26,946 nucleotides of DNA from JAGNLA01 sp964639885 (GTDB lineage: Bacteria; Caldisericota; Caldisericia; JAAYUI01): positions 1 through 26,946 of the forward strand of contig CAZXEH010000025.1 of assembly GCA_964639885.1 (NCBI GenBank). Direction: 5' to 3'. A program made the translations under genes and the position numbers. Within the stretch, counting starts at the first letter, position 1. Every line of letters starts with the position of its first letter. This document shows positions 1 through 7,361 of this stretch, piece by piece. The notes beneath the pieces were generated by a model, which worked only from the letters and a program-made list of their open reading frames with translations, had not been told where the DNA came from and searched no databases.

Positions 1-25
1 TTGAGAAGTCAAAATCAATTTGAGA

Positions 26-97
26 TCATTTCAGCTGGATGTTGACAACGTTGCTGTAGCTGCTCTCACCAAGCACGTTTACTTCTGTAACAACTTA
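26..97 (-). other. In-frame continuation of the Fn3 gene after a premature stop
   Basis: After the TAA at 95-97 the same frame runs for 22 codons to TGA at 26-28. It reads VVTEVNVLGESSYSN followed by VVNIQLK, exactly the strand F-G end of an Fn3 domain. Aligned with the three intact domains of the same protein (YYYKMTAVN, YTYAVTAKN, YTYNIVAQN), the stop falls on the conserved Tyr. One base change from TAT or TAC would explain it. The true ancestral gene end is therefore position 26. Confidence 0.75.
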
Positions 98-1330
98 TCT
101 GAGCCAAACTCCAGACCTTCCGGGCCCCATGTTGTTGTGATCGTTGAAAGTCATTTCAGTGGTTGATCCAAGGCAGATAACCTTGGGATAGTTTTCTGAA
201 TCAGTCCTGTAAATGAGGTATCTTGTCGATGTAGACTTGCATGAATGCTCCCACCTGAGTCTGACGCCCGCATCTATCAACTCGGCTGTCAAAGAATATG
301 GTGGCGTCGGTGGGTAAACAACCATGACAGGAACGCATATTTTCAGGCTTTCGGACAGATCTGAATCGCCGGCATTGTTTTGCGCAACGATGTTGTATGT
401 GTATGTTCCGCCTTCCTTTGCCATCTTATCGTGGTAAGTCTGTCGGTTGAACCCGTCAGTGAGGACAACAAAGGTTTGGTCTTCATCGTTTGTTCTTATG
501 ATCTTGTATGTGATATTTTCCGCACCGCCTGAGAACTCAGGAGCTTTCCATTTGACAATTGGTTTGTTGTCAGCCAGTTCGATTGTAGGGTATAAAACTG
601 CCGATGGTGGAACAATGTCAAATTCGGGAACAGAAATCCATGCTTCAAAGGACAGCTCGCTTTCGCCAAAGCTGTTCTTCGCGGTCACGGCGTAAGTGTA
701 TTCCATCCCGGCCTGGGCGTTCTTGTCATTGAAAAACTGGTTGAATGTGTTGCCGATAGCTGCAAATTCTTCGGTTGCCGATTCTTTTCTGAACACCTTG
801 TATTCGAGCCTTTCATGCTGTGCAAAATCAGCAGGCCTGTTCCAGTACAGCATTGGTTTTCCGTCTGTTATTTCGGCTCTGAGAGCCTGGGGGTATGTCG
901 GGATGTTTTGACCGGATGTCTTGTCACCGCAGACATATTTTGACACAGCTTCCGACAGTGCGCTTTCAGACAAAATGTTTACGGCAGTCATTTTGTAGTA
1001 GTACATTTTGCCCGGTGAAACTTTTGTGTCGCAGTACGAAAAACCGTCGAGATTGTATCTGATCATGGTATAATCAGCGTTGTCCTCGCTTCGGTATATC
1101 GAATAGAAAACATTTTCCGAATTTCCGTTGTACAAAGGTTTTTCCCAGGTGATTACAGGTCTGTTTTTCTCAAGCGTAATTTTTATGTTGGTTGGAGGCA
1201 GAGGTGACATGATTGCATTGCCGCATTGGTCTGCTAGAACTTTAGACATGCCTGTTATGTACAGTGTTTGTGATGAAATGATTACCAATAAAAACATTGT
1301 TATGATAATGGGTTTCAATCGATTATTCAT
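95..1330 (-). CDS. Secreted fibronectin type III repeat protein, last domain cut by a stop codon
   Basis: 411 residues. A basic N-terminus and hydrophobic stretch (about residues 8-33) form a signal peptide. Four Fn3-like domains follow, at about 44-135, 143-237, 240-337 and 343-411, each with a P-P start, a V-x-W strand-B motif and a Y-x-V-(T/V)-A-x-N strand-F motif. The start ATG is preceded by GAGG with 7 nt spacing, and a TATAAT lies within the AT-rich leader. Fn3 arrays act as spacers or binding modules on secreted or surface proteins; no catalytic domain is visible. The fourth domain ends early at TAA (95-97). The same frame continues for 22 more codons that complete the domain (see the next feature). 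The gene may therefore be a recent nonsense mutant, a sequencing error, or a slightly truncated working protein. Secretion and Fn3 identity are confident; the role is unknown. Confidence 0.85.
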   Translation of the reverse strand: MNNRLKPIIITMFLLVIISSQTLYITGMSKVLADQCGNAIMSPLPPTNIKITLEKNRPVITWEKPLYNGNSENVFYSIYRSEDNADYTMIRYNLDGFSYCDTKVSPGKMYYYKMTAVNILSESALSEAVSKYVCGDKTSGQNIPTYPQALRAEITDGKPMLYWNRPADFAQHERLEYKVFRKESATEEFAAIGNTFNQFFNDKNAQAGMEYTYAVTAKNSFGESELSFEAWISVPEFDIVPPSAVLYPTIELADNKPIVKWKAPEFSGGAENITYKIIRTNDEDQTFVVLTDGFNRQTYHDKMAKEGGTYTYNIVAQNNAGDSDLSESLKICVPVMVVYPPTPPYSLTAELIDAGVRLRWEHSCKSTSTRYLIYRTDSENYPKVICLGSTTEMTFNDHNNMGPGRSGVWLR

Positions 1331-1902
1331 TTTCTCGCCTCATCAAAATTAATTATTATATTTAAAATTAATATTCAATTAAAATAGAATATGCTGAGAT
1401 AATCAAGAACAAACCTGCATTTCAAGTGAAATGGCCATCCTTGGCAACAAATCTTGTTGTATTGAAGCATGTTTTTTTGTTTTGTTGATACAATTGATTG
1501 TCAACAAAATATTAAATATTTGATACAGCATGTATCGATCAGGGTAACAGGAAGATCATGAAATCTTGCAATAAACGATACTGCCACATCGTGGATTTGT
1601 AAAGAGCTAGCCACAAGCTGGTTTGAGATATTCATCTACATCCCAACGACTTTTTTCCGATACTCTTTCGACGATGGAGTCTTCGCTACCTTCGAGGATT
1701 CATTCAATTGGCAAAGAATTGTCTTACGATGCCAATAAGGGGCGATTATTGTCGCCTTCTACCCAATTATGGATCCATATTTCTTCTCCAGAAACGAAAC
1801 GATAATCTTTCAATCAGAAGTGGTAAAAAGTCCGCTTCTGTCGATCTTCCCAAGAAGGAATCTAATAATAATCACTTATGGAAATTACAGAGCGCGACTA
1901 GA
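1331..1902. other. Gene-poor gap of about 570 bp
   Basis: I see no supportable gene. The first 60 bases are very AT-rich and form the promoter/leader of the minus-strand Fn3 gene. An inverted repeat (TTGTTGA at 1482-1488, TCAACAA at 1501-1507) could be an operator. From about 1600 to 1900, short open stretches in several frames are broken by stops at roughly the random rate and match nothing I recognise. It could be a decayed gene, but the sequence alone does not show it. Confidence 0.5.
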
Positions 1903-2261
1903 TCAGTTGAACATGATGTTTAAGGATAGAATTGCGCCGTAACGCATGGCCATTTCATTGTTTTCCACGTCAAATCTCATTGTTTTTTCGCCATTGGGTC
2001 TGCACATCCATGCGCCGTCAAACGTGGCAAGCTGGTCGGCAAAAACCGTATAGAGCGAATTGCCTTCAAAGTAACCGATCATGTCACCTTCATCTGAATA
2101 AATCTTTGAACCGTCAAAATACGCTGTCCTGTTTCCGTGGGTGTTGAAGACAGCCCCGTCACCGTCAACGTTTCCGATCATGTTGCGGCCTACATCGAAA
2201 AGTGCTCCGTTTTTTTCAACAAATCCAATCTGGTTCTCTTCGCTGTCAAAATTCCAAACAT
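1903..2261 (-). CDS. Small beta-flower-like repeat protein with a frameshifted start
   Basis: The open frame encodes repeats of about 20 residues of the form I-G-x-(V/F)-(D/E)-G-x-x-(V/L/I)-(F/Y), e.g. MIGNVDGDGAVFN, RTAYFDGSKIYS and MIGYFEGNSLYT. This resembles the 4-fold beta-flower family, small proteins of unknown function. The only in-frame ATG (2181) lies inside the repeats and has no ribosome site. The coding pattern continues upstream in the same frame (NFDSEENQIGFVEKNGALFD) to about 2256. A strong site, AGAAGGAGG, sits 5 nt before an ATG at 2261, but that ATG is in another frame and runs into a stop after 23 codons. Restoring one base in the T run at 2256-2258 would give a protein of about 119 residues starting M-F-W-N-F-D. 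It is therefore a probable frameshift (pseudogene or sequence error); a minimal reading is 1903-2181. Family assignment is moderate. Confidence 0.6.
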
Positions 2262-2475
2262 TCCATCCTCCTTCTGATAAGGTTGCAATTATTTGATAGG
2301 ATGGATTGTTTGAATTAAATTAGCCTGTCGCAGTTATGCCTGTGAAGATTTGCATCCTGATAAGAATTATGACAAACCATGATTCACTGCGATGTATGCC
2401 TACTGATGATGTGACTCTTTGTGAAATTTGGTCAGAACGTTTGGAAGTTATGAGTGCTAATTTCAACTGTAGATT

Positions 2476-3096
2476 TTATGTTTTTCTTGCAGCAATGAAG
2501 TCCTGGCTGCCTTCCCTGTGCAGGCACTCAATTTCGGCAATCTCAAAACCGCAGCTTTTGATCAGGGTTTCGAGACCCGATGTTTTGTAGGCACTTGTTT
2601 TTGGCACCAACCCAAAAAAGCCTGCCAGCTTCAATACAGTTTTCAATAGTGCCGATTCGCCAAGGCAAGGTGTTACCGAGATGAACAAACCTCCATGTTT
2701 GAGCAGACAGTGGATTCTTTTTATGACATCTTCCTGATCGTCAAGCAGATGGAGGATGTAGTATCCAGTGACCACGTCAAAATTTCCGCCTGTCAGCTTT
2801 TCTTCAAATATACCTGATTGTTTGTAGTCGATGTTGGCTATTCCGAGTGATTTGGACTTAGACCTTGCGATGTCAAGCATATTCGATGATATGTCTATGG
2901 CCGTAATCTTGCTTACATCACCGGCTATCACGTTGGTCACAATGCCGGTTCCGCAGGCAAAATCCAGAATGTGGTCGATTTTCCTGAGATATTTTCTGGT
3001 CTTTTCAACGATTTTCTCGTATATCGGTGCGTCCTTTTCCTCATACCTGTCGTATCTGGAAGCAAACCTGTCCCAGAACCTTGCCGGATCTTTCAT
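2476..3096 (-). CDS. Class I SAM-dependent methyltransferase (UbiE/MenG-like)
   Basis: 206 residues from ATG 3096. Motif I is ILDFACGTGIVT (about residues 43-54), followed by the acidic end of strand 2 (ITAIDISSNMLDIA), then the strand 4 region (FDVVTGYYILHLL) and post-motif GGLFISVTP. This is the Rossmann fold of class I methyltransferases, closest in style to the UbiE/Methyltransf_11 group; the substrate cannot be read. I choose 3096 rather than the upstream ATG at 3153 because AGGAG lies 6 nt before 3096, and because 3153 falls inside the -35 box of a good promoter (3125-3153). The gene appears to be transcribed alone, downstream of the GT-C-like gene. The C-terminal part (SAYKTSGLETLIKSCGFEI) is typical of methyltransferases acting on small lipophilic substrates. 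Confidence 0.82.
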   Translation of the reverse strand: MKDPARFWDRFASRYDRYEEKDAPIYEKIVEKTRKYLRKIDHILDFACGTGIVTNVIAGDVSKITAIDISSNMLDIARSKSKSLGIANIDYKQSGIFEEKLTGGNFDVVTGYYILHLLDDQEDVIKRIHCLLKHGGLFISVTPCLGESALLKTVLKLAGFFGLVPKTSAYKTSGLETLIKSCGFEIAEIECLHREGSQDFIAARKT

Positions 3097-3124
3097 TTGT
3101 GACTCCTGAGCTTTTGATGTCAAG

Positions 3125-3153
3125 AGCATAAATTGAAATCCCGTGCCAGTCAA
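3125..3153 (-). promoter_or_regulatory. Sigma70-like promoter of the methyltransferase gene
   Basis: On the minus strand TTGACT (3153-3148) and TATGCT (3130-3125) are separated by exactly 17 bp. Expected transcription start is about 3118, giving a leader of about 22 nt that contains AGGAG before ATG 3096. Confidence 0.5.
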
Positions 3154-3198
3154 AAAACAAGCGGATTTAAAAACATATGTGATGATATGGCTTCAAGT

Positions 3199-4914
3199 TC
3201 ATGGACGCATCGGTTTTTCTGGATGTTTCATAGGGTGAGGATCGAGTGAAATCTTTGTGGCATATATATCTGTGACAAAAAATCGATTTTCACCCCAGAC
3301 CTCTACCGGATTCCCTGGCTGGATAACCGATTTGTCTGATACTTCCGTATTTTCATCAATGATGACCTTTATTTCACCATTTCTCGTCAATAATTTCAAT
3401 GTGTTTTCTGTGCATTGTGCAATCATACCTTTTGCTACAGGCAAGCCGAATTTGATGTCATTTTGCGGGATTGTTGCCCTGAATGCCTCCAGATAATTGC
3501 TTTTGTATATTTCCATTGACTTTTCCGGGATTGTGACTTCCTGAAACTCTTGCATAAGGGATTCGTTGGTGGTTTCTTTTACAATTGATCTCAAATAGAC
3601 AACATCATCATATTCACGCCATAAATCTGGTTCCACCTGGTATTGCTGAATAACCGGCATTTTTGTCACCCATGTGCACCACCACTCAAGCCCGTGTTTT
3701 GTGACAACAATGTCATGTTTTTCACCGCATGCTTTTTTGAAAGAAGACAGATCCTTGTACTCTGCCTCGGAGATTGCGGGAACCGGTTTAAACTGGATAA
3801 CGGAAACAAGGGAGATCAGGGCTACTATTGATGCTGTAATGATAATTGAATTGTTGTTTTTCTGGTTGGAGCTGTCAATGACAAAGACAACCATCAACAT
3901 CGATATAGGTATAAATGATAGGAGAAAGAATCTTGCTGCATAATCCATGCCTATCAACGGGGAGCTCAGAACAAGTGAGGTAACGATTAATGAAATGATT
4001 GTCGATTTCCCAGAGTTGTCTCTTGTCTTCCATGTTTTTGCTAGGTTGAGGGTTGAAAATAAGACGATCAGATGGTTTGCGACCAACATCGCAATTTCCA
4101 TCAAAGGTACTTTAGCTTCAGGGACTGAAAGCGATTTGAAAACATTGCTGATCCATGAATTTGATAATATTTTTGCTGGCAGATTGACGATTTGAGTGAC
4201 AGTCCCGCTCTTGCCAAACATTATCAAAACAATTACCAGGGCAACTACGGACACAGCGCTGACAGCCAGATACCAAAGGTTTTTAGGCTTCTGCTTCAAA
4301 TCAAGCAAAGCAAAAAATAAATAATAAACCATGATGAATATGAAGCCAGCAACGAAACAACCGATGTGGGTCAATGCTGTTAGCACAAAAAGGATCAACG
4401 AAATGAAATAGAAAGGTTTTTTCTTTTCTGTTGTCGCAATAATGAAGGTGCACAATGATGATAGCAAAAGAACATTCCCAAGAGCGTTCTTCTGTAGATC
4501 GGAAACCAGCATGTATTGGTAAATATGCAAAGTAATGAACAATATTATAATAACGCTACCAAACGCTGCATTGTGATATCCTTTTTTTCTGATCAGCAAC
4601 AACAAGATTGGTAAACCGATCAATGATGGCAGCACGCTGTCGACGGCTTTGACAGCGATTGTGGCTGAAGTAGAAGCGTTTTTGGCAAACAAATTAATTA
4701 TCCATGCCAATGCGCCTTCGAGCCAGAAAACCAATGGAGTGTCGGCAAAAGCCAGAGAACCGTTTTGCAATACTGATCTGGCTTGAACCAGATAATATGC
4801 ACCGTTTGTGCCTGGGATGAGTTGACTGCTGAAATTTGTATTTGATCTCAGAAAAAACATTATCGCTGTGGCAGCAAGGAAAATGGCAATCAACATCTTT
4901 CTTTGGTTCGTCAC
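3199..4914 (-). CDS. Polytopic membrane protein, GT-C glycosyltransferase-like, with soluble OB-like tail
   Basis: 571 residues with a GTG start at 4914; the GTG overlaps an ATG-TGA pair, and GAGAGG lies just upstream. Residues 1 to about 370 hold roughly eleven hydrophobic segments. The first periplasmic loop (PGTNGAYYLVQARSVLQNGS) has the form seen in PMT/ArnT-type GT-C enzymes, which transfer sugars from lipid-linked donors at the outer face of the membrane. The acidic residue usually found there (P-D-E-A-Y-Y style) is replaced here by T-N-G, so activity is uncertain. Residues about 380-470 are a soluble loop or domain. The last 100 residues (KGMIAQCTENTLKLLTRNGE onward, with IQPGNPVEVWG) look like a small OB-fold domain of the DUF5666 kind. 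An alternative is a non-enzymatic membrane protein of unknown role. A TATAAT (4936-4941) lies shortly upstream. Confidence 0.6.
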   Translation of the reverse strand: MTNQRKMLIAIFLAATAIMFFLRSNTNFSSQLIPGTNGAYYLVQARSVLQNGSLAFADTPLVFWLEGALAWIINLFAKNASTSATIAVKAVDSVLPSLIGLPILLLLIRKKGYHNAAFGSVIIILFITLHIYQYMLVSDLQKNALGNVLLLSSLCTFIIATTEKKKPFYFISLILFVLTALTHIGCFVAGFIFIMVYYLFFALLDLKQKPKNLWYLAVSAVSVVALVIVLIMFGKSGTVTQIVNLPAKILSNSWISNVFKSLSVPEAKVPLMEIAMLVANHLIVLFSTLNLAKTWKTRDNSGKSTIISLIVTSLVLSSPLIGMDYAARFFLLSFIPISMLMVVFVIDSSNQKNNNSIIITASIVALISLVSVIQFKPVPAISEAEYKDLSSFKKACGEKHDIVVTKHGLEWWCTWVTKMPVIQQYQVEPDLWREYDDVVYLRSIVKETTNESLMQEFQEVTIPEKSMEIYKSNYLEAFRATIPQNDIKFGLPVAKGMIAQCTENTLKLLTRNGEIKVIIDENTEVSDKSVIQPGNPVEVWGENRFFVTDIYATKISLDPHPMKHPEKPMRP

Positions 4915-4985
4915 ATGGCCTCTCTTCTGACATTTATTATAACAACAATAACCTATCTGAATGGTATTGCAAGCGAAGAGGCTTG

Positions 4986-7262
4986 CTACTTAAACCTCCG
5001 CAGGCTCACAGCGTTGAGCACGACTGTGACAGACGAAGCCGCCATGGCAGCTGAAGCGATCATCGGATTCATCGGCACACCAAGCCAGTAAAGCGCGCCT
5101 GCAGCGACAGGAATGGCAAGCGTGTTGTAGGCAAACGCCCAGAACAGGTTCCAGGTGATGTTTTTTCTGGTTGCGCGGGAAAGCCTGACGGCAAGCGGAA
5201 TGAGCGTGAGATCATCCCTCATGACCGTGACATCGGCTGAACTCAAAGCCATGCCCGTTCCGGCAGATGGGGCAAAAGACGAGTCTGAAAGAGCCAAAGC
5301 TGCAGCATCATTGACGCCGTCGCCCATGAACGCTACTTTTCCAGCCTCACGAAGCGACCTGACCACCTCGACTTTTTCTTGTGGCATCGTCTGGGCATAA
5401 ACCCTGCCGATTCCAAGCTTGTCGGCTATCGACTCGCACACTTCCTTGCGGTCGCCTGAAACCATGATCGCCTCGATGCCAAGCGATTTCAGATCTGAAA
5501 CAGCCTGCCTTGCCTCCGGTCGAACCGGATCGGAAAGCCCGAAACCGCCGGCAACTTTTCCCTCGACAACCACATAAAACACAGCCTCTTCAGGCGAGAA
5601 AACGTTGAGGAGTTTCATTGGCAGAGATAAACCCATGCTCTCAACGAGCCTTACGGAACCAATTGCAATATTTTTCCCTTCAACTTCGGCAACCAGGCCG
5701 AGGCCGGGCTTGGCCTCAAAAGATGCTGGATTGGTTGGGTTTATTCCCAAATGTATCGCGTAATTTCTGACGGCGATGGCAAGGGAGTGCTCTGATCCTG
5801 ACTCGGCAGAAACGGCCAGCCTCACAAGCTCGCGTTCATCGAAATCGGCTGGGTGAACTGAGGTTATTTCAGGAGTGCCCATGGTCAGCGTTCCGGTTTT
5901 GTCGAACACAAAGGCCGAGACGTCGGCAAGGTTTTCAAGCGATCTGGCTTCCTTGACCAGAAGGCCCGATTTTGAGGCGATGCCAAGGGCAACAGCAATT
6001 GATGTCGGCGTTGCCAGTCCCAAAGCGCACGGACAGGAGATTACGACCACTGAAATTGCCGAGACGATTCCGGTTATCGGATTTCCGGCCAAAAACCAGA
6101 TGTTGAGGGCGATGATGGAAACTGTGATTGAAAACGGGACAAAGTACGATGCCACCCTGTCCACGAGGTTCTGAATCTTTGGCTTGGTCTGGATTGCTGT
6201 CGAGATGAGTTCGACAACCCTTGAAAGAACCGTCGATTCTCCCACCTGATCGCATCTGGCTTCGATGAGTCCGAAACCGTTGATTGCGCCTGCAAAAATT
6301 TTTGATCCCGATGTGACTTGTTCCGGGAGACTTTCACCGGTGATTCCGGCATTGTTGACTTCTGAAGTCCCTGAAACAACGGTTGCATCAGCTGGTGAAC
6401 GCTCACCAGGTCGAATCAGGATTACATCGCCTGTTTTCAGCTGTGAAACCGGAATGTCAACGATCTGGTCGTTTTCCTTTTTGTGGGCAAGGTCGGGGAT
6501 CAGAGAGGCGACGCCGAAGATGTCTTTCATGGCTGAAAGCTCGGCCCTGCCTTTGATAAAGTCGCCAAGGAGCACGAGCATGATGATTGTCACGGCGCCA
6601 TCGATGTACATGGCTCCGTCGTGAAGGGCGTGTGTGAAAAGGCTTGCAACTGCAAATCCGAACGATCCGGCCACACCGGTTGAAACGAGCGTGTTCATGT
6701 CAGCAACACGGTTTCTGGCTGCCTTGAACGCCTGAACGAAGAAGTGACCACCTGTGAAGAAAACCACGGGAATGGCAAGGATTACTAGGACATAATGGAA
6801 CCAGAAGCCGATTTTGACGAACATCATGGTCATCGAGCCCAGCAGAACGATTGCAGCGAAGGGCAGACCGACCAGAAGCCTCTGTGTCAGATGCTTCACG
6901 TTATCTTCCTTGGCCCTTTTTGCCTGCTTGAGTGATTCCATGAAATCGGTTGCCGGTTTGGCACTGTATCCGATGTCATCGATTGCCTTGACCATCTGAC
7001 CAACCGAGAGTTTCGACGGGTCGTACTCAATGTCAGCCGTTGCGGTGTTGAAGTTGACCGAAGCCTTGGCTGCACCCTGCAGCTTGCATATGGCTCCCTG
7101 AACGTTTGCCGCACAGTTGCTGCACATCATGCCCGTGACGGTCATCTGGACTTTTGCCGTTGCGCCTTCAACCTTTTTTGCCTTTGCCCTGAACGGGAAG
7201 AACCAGAACCAGATGAAAGCAAGAAACACAACCGAACAGATGAGCACATATACAGCCATCAC
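4986..7262 (-). CDS. copA: Copper-exporting P1B-type ATPase CopA
   Basis: 758 residues. Pumps Cu(I) out of the cytoplasm at the expense of ATP. Order of parts: an N-terminal hydrophobic helix (residues 3-22) followed by basic PFRAKAKK; one heavy-metal-binding domain (38-104) with GMMCSNC (Cys47, Cys50); membrane helices; the actuator loop TGES; the CPC metal site (410-412); phosphorylation motif DKTGT (Asp454); nucleotide-binding SEH motif (His492); GDGVND; and a last helix with YN and MAASS, the signature of Cu(I)-type pumps. Two oddities: the extra N-terminal helix before the metal-binding domain, and SEHS where SEHP is nearly invariant. GAGG lies 5 nt before ATG 7262. The gene has its own promoter 50 bp upstream and a palindrome in the leader, consistent with metal-responsive control. 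The GT-C-like gene follows after 71 bp. Confidence 0.96.
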   Translation of the reverse strand: MMAVYVLICSVVFLAFIWFWFFPFRAKAKKVEGATAKVQMTVTGMMCSNCAANVQGAICKLQGAAKASVNFNTATADIEYDPSKLSVGQMVKAIDDIGYSAKPATDFMESLKQAKRAKEDNVKHLTQRLLVGLPFAAIVLLGSMTMMFVKIGFWFHYVLVILAIPVVFFTGGHFFVQAFKAARNRVADMNTLVSTGVAGSFGFAVASLFTHALHDGAMYIDGAVTIIMLVLLGDFIKGRAELSAMKDIFGVASLIPDLAHKKENDQIVDIPVSQLKTGDVILIRPGERSPADATVVSGTSEVNNAGITGESLPEQVTSGSKIFAGAINGFGLIEARCDQVGESTVLSRVVELISTAIQTKPKIQNLVDRVASYFVPFSITVSIIALNIWFLAGNPITGIVSAISVVVISCPCALGLATPTSIAVALGIASKSGLLVKEARSLENLADVSAFVFDKTGTLTMGTPEITSVHPADFDERELVRLAVSAESGSEHSLAIAVRNYAIHLGINPTNPASFEAKPGLGLVAEVEGKNIAIGSVRLVESMGLSLPMKLLNVFSPEEAVFYVVVEGKVAGGFGLSDPVRPEARQAVSDLKSLGIEAIMVSGDRKEVCESIADKLGIGRVYAQTMPQEKVEVVRSLREAGKVAFMGDGVNDAAALALSDSSFAPSAGTGMALSSADVTVMRDDLTLIPLAVRLSRATRKNITWNLFWAFAYNTLAIPVAAGALYWLGVPMNPMIASAAMAASSVTVVLNAVSLRRFK

Positions 7263-7276
7263 AACCTCACATGACG

Positions 7277-7299
7277 CTTGACCAATTTATTTTGTCAAG
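7277..7299. promoter_or_regulatory. 23-bp palindrome in the copA leader, possible operator
   Basis: CTTGACCAA - TTTAT - TTTGTCAAG: 9-base arms with one mismatch around a 5-base centre. It lies between the copA -10 box and the start codon, where a repressor could block transcription. It does not match the CueR, CsoR or CopY boxes I know. One arm read on the minus strand also contains TTGACA, so a second promoter is an alternative. Confidence 0.4.
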
Positions 7300-7311
7300 T
7301 TTTATGGAAGT

Positions 7312-7339
7312 ATTATAATGCTTGAAAAACTGCCGTCAA
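7312..7339 (-). promoter_or_regulatory. Sigma70-like promoter of copA
   Basis: Minus strand TTGACG (7339-7334), 16 bp, TATAAT (7317-7312). Five of six and six of six matches to consensus. The start point would fall near 7305, giving a leader of about 43 nt with the palindrome inside it. Confidence 0.6.
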
Positions 7340-7361
7340 GATGGAAACTGATGAATGAGTG

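Noticed and set aside
1623..1923. Two short plus-strand open frames (60 and 71 codons)
   Set aside because: No ribosome site, no recognisable domain, and they overlap each other in an AT-rich gap; stop frequency in other frames is as random.
2336..2590. 84-codon plus-strand frame across the gap before the methyltransferase end
   Set aside because: Most of it is antisense to the methyltransferase and it has no ribosome site.
3097..3153. Upstream ATG (3153) as start of the methyltransferase
   Set aside because: It falls within the -35 box of a good promoter, lacks a ribosome site, and adds residues not typical of the family.
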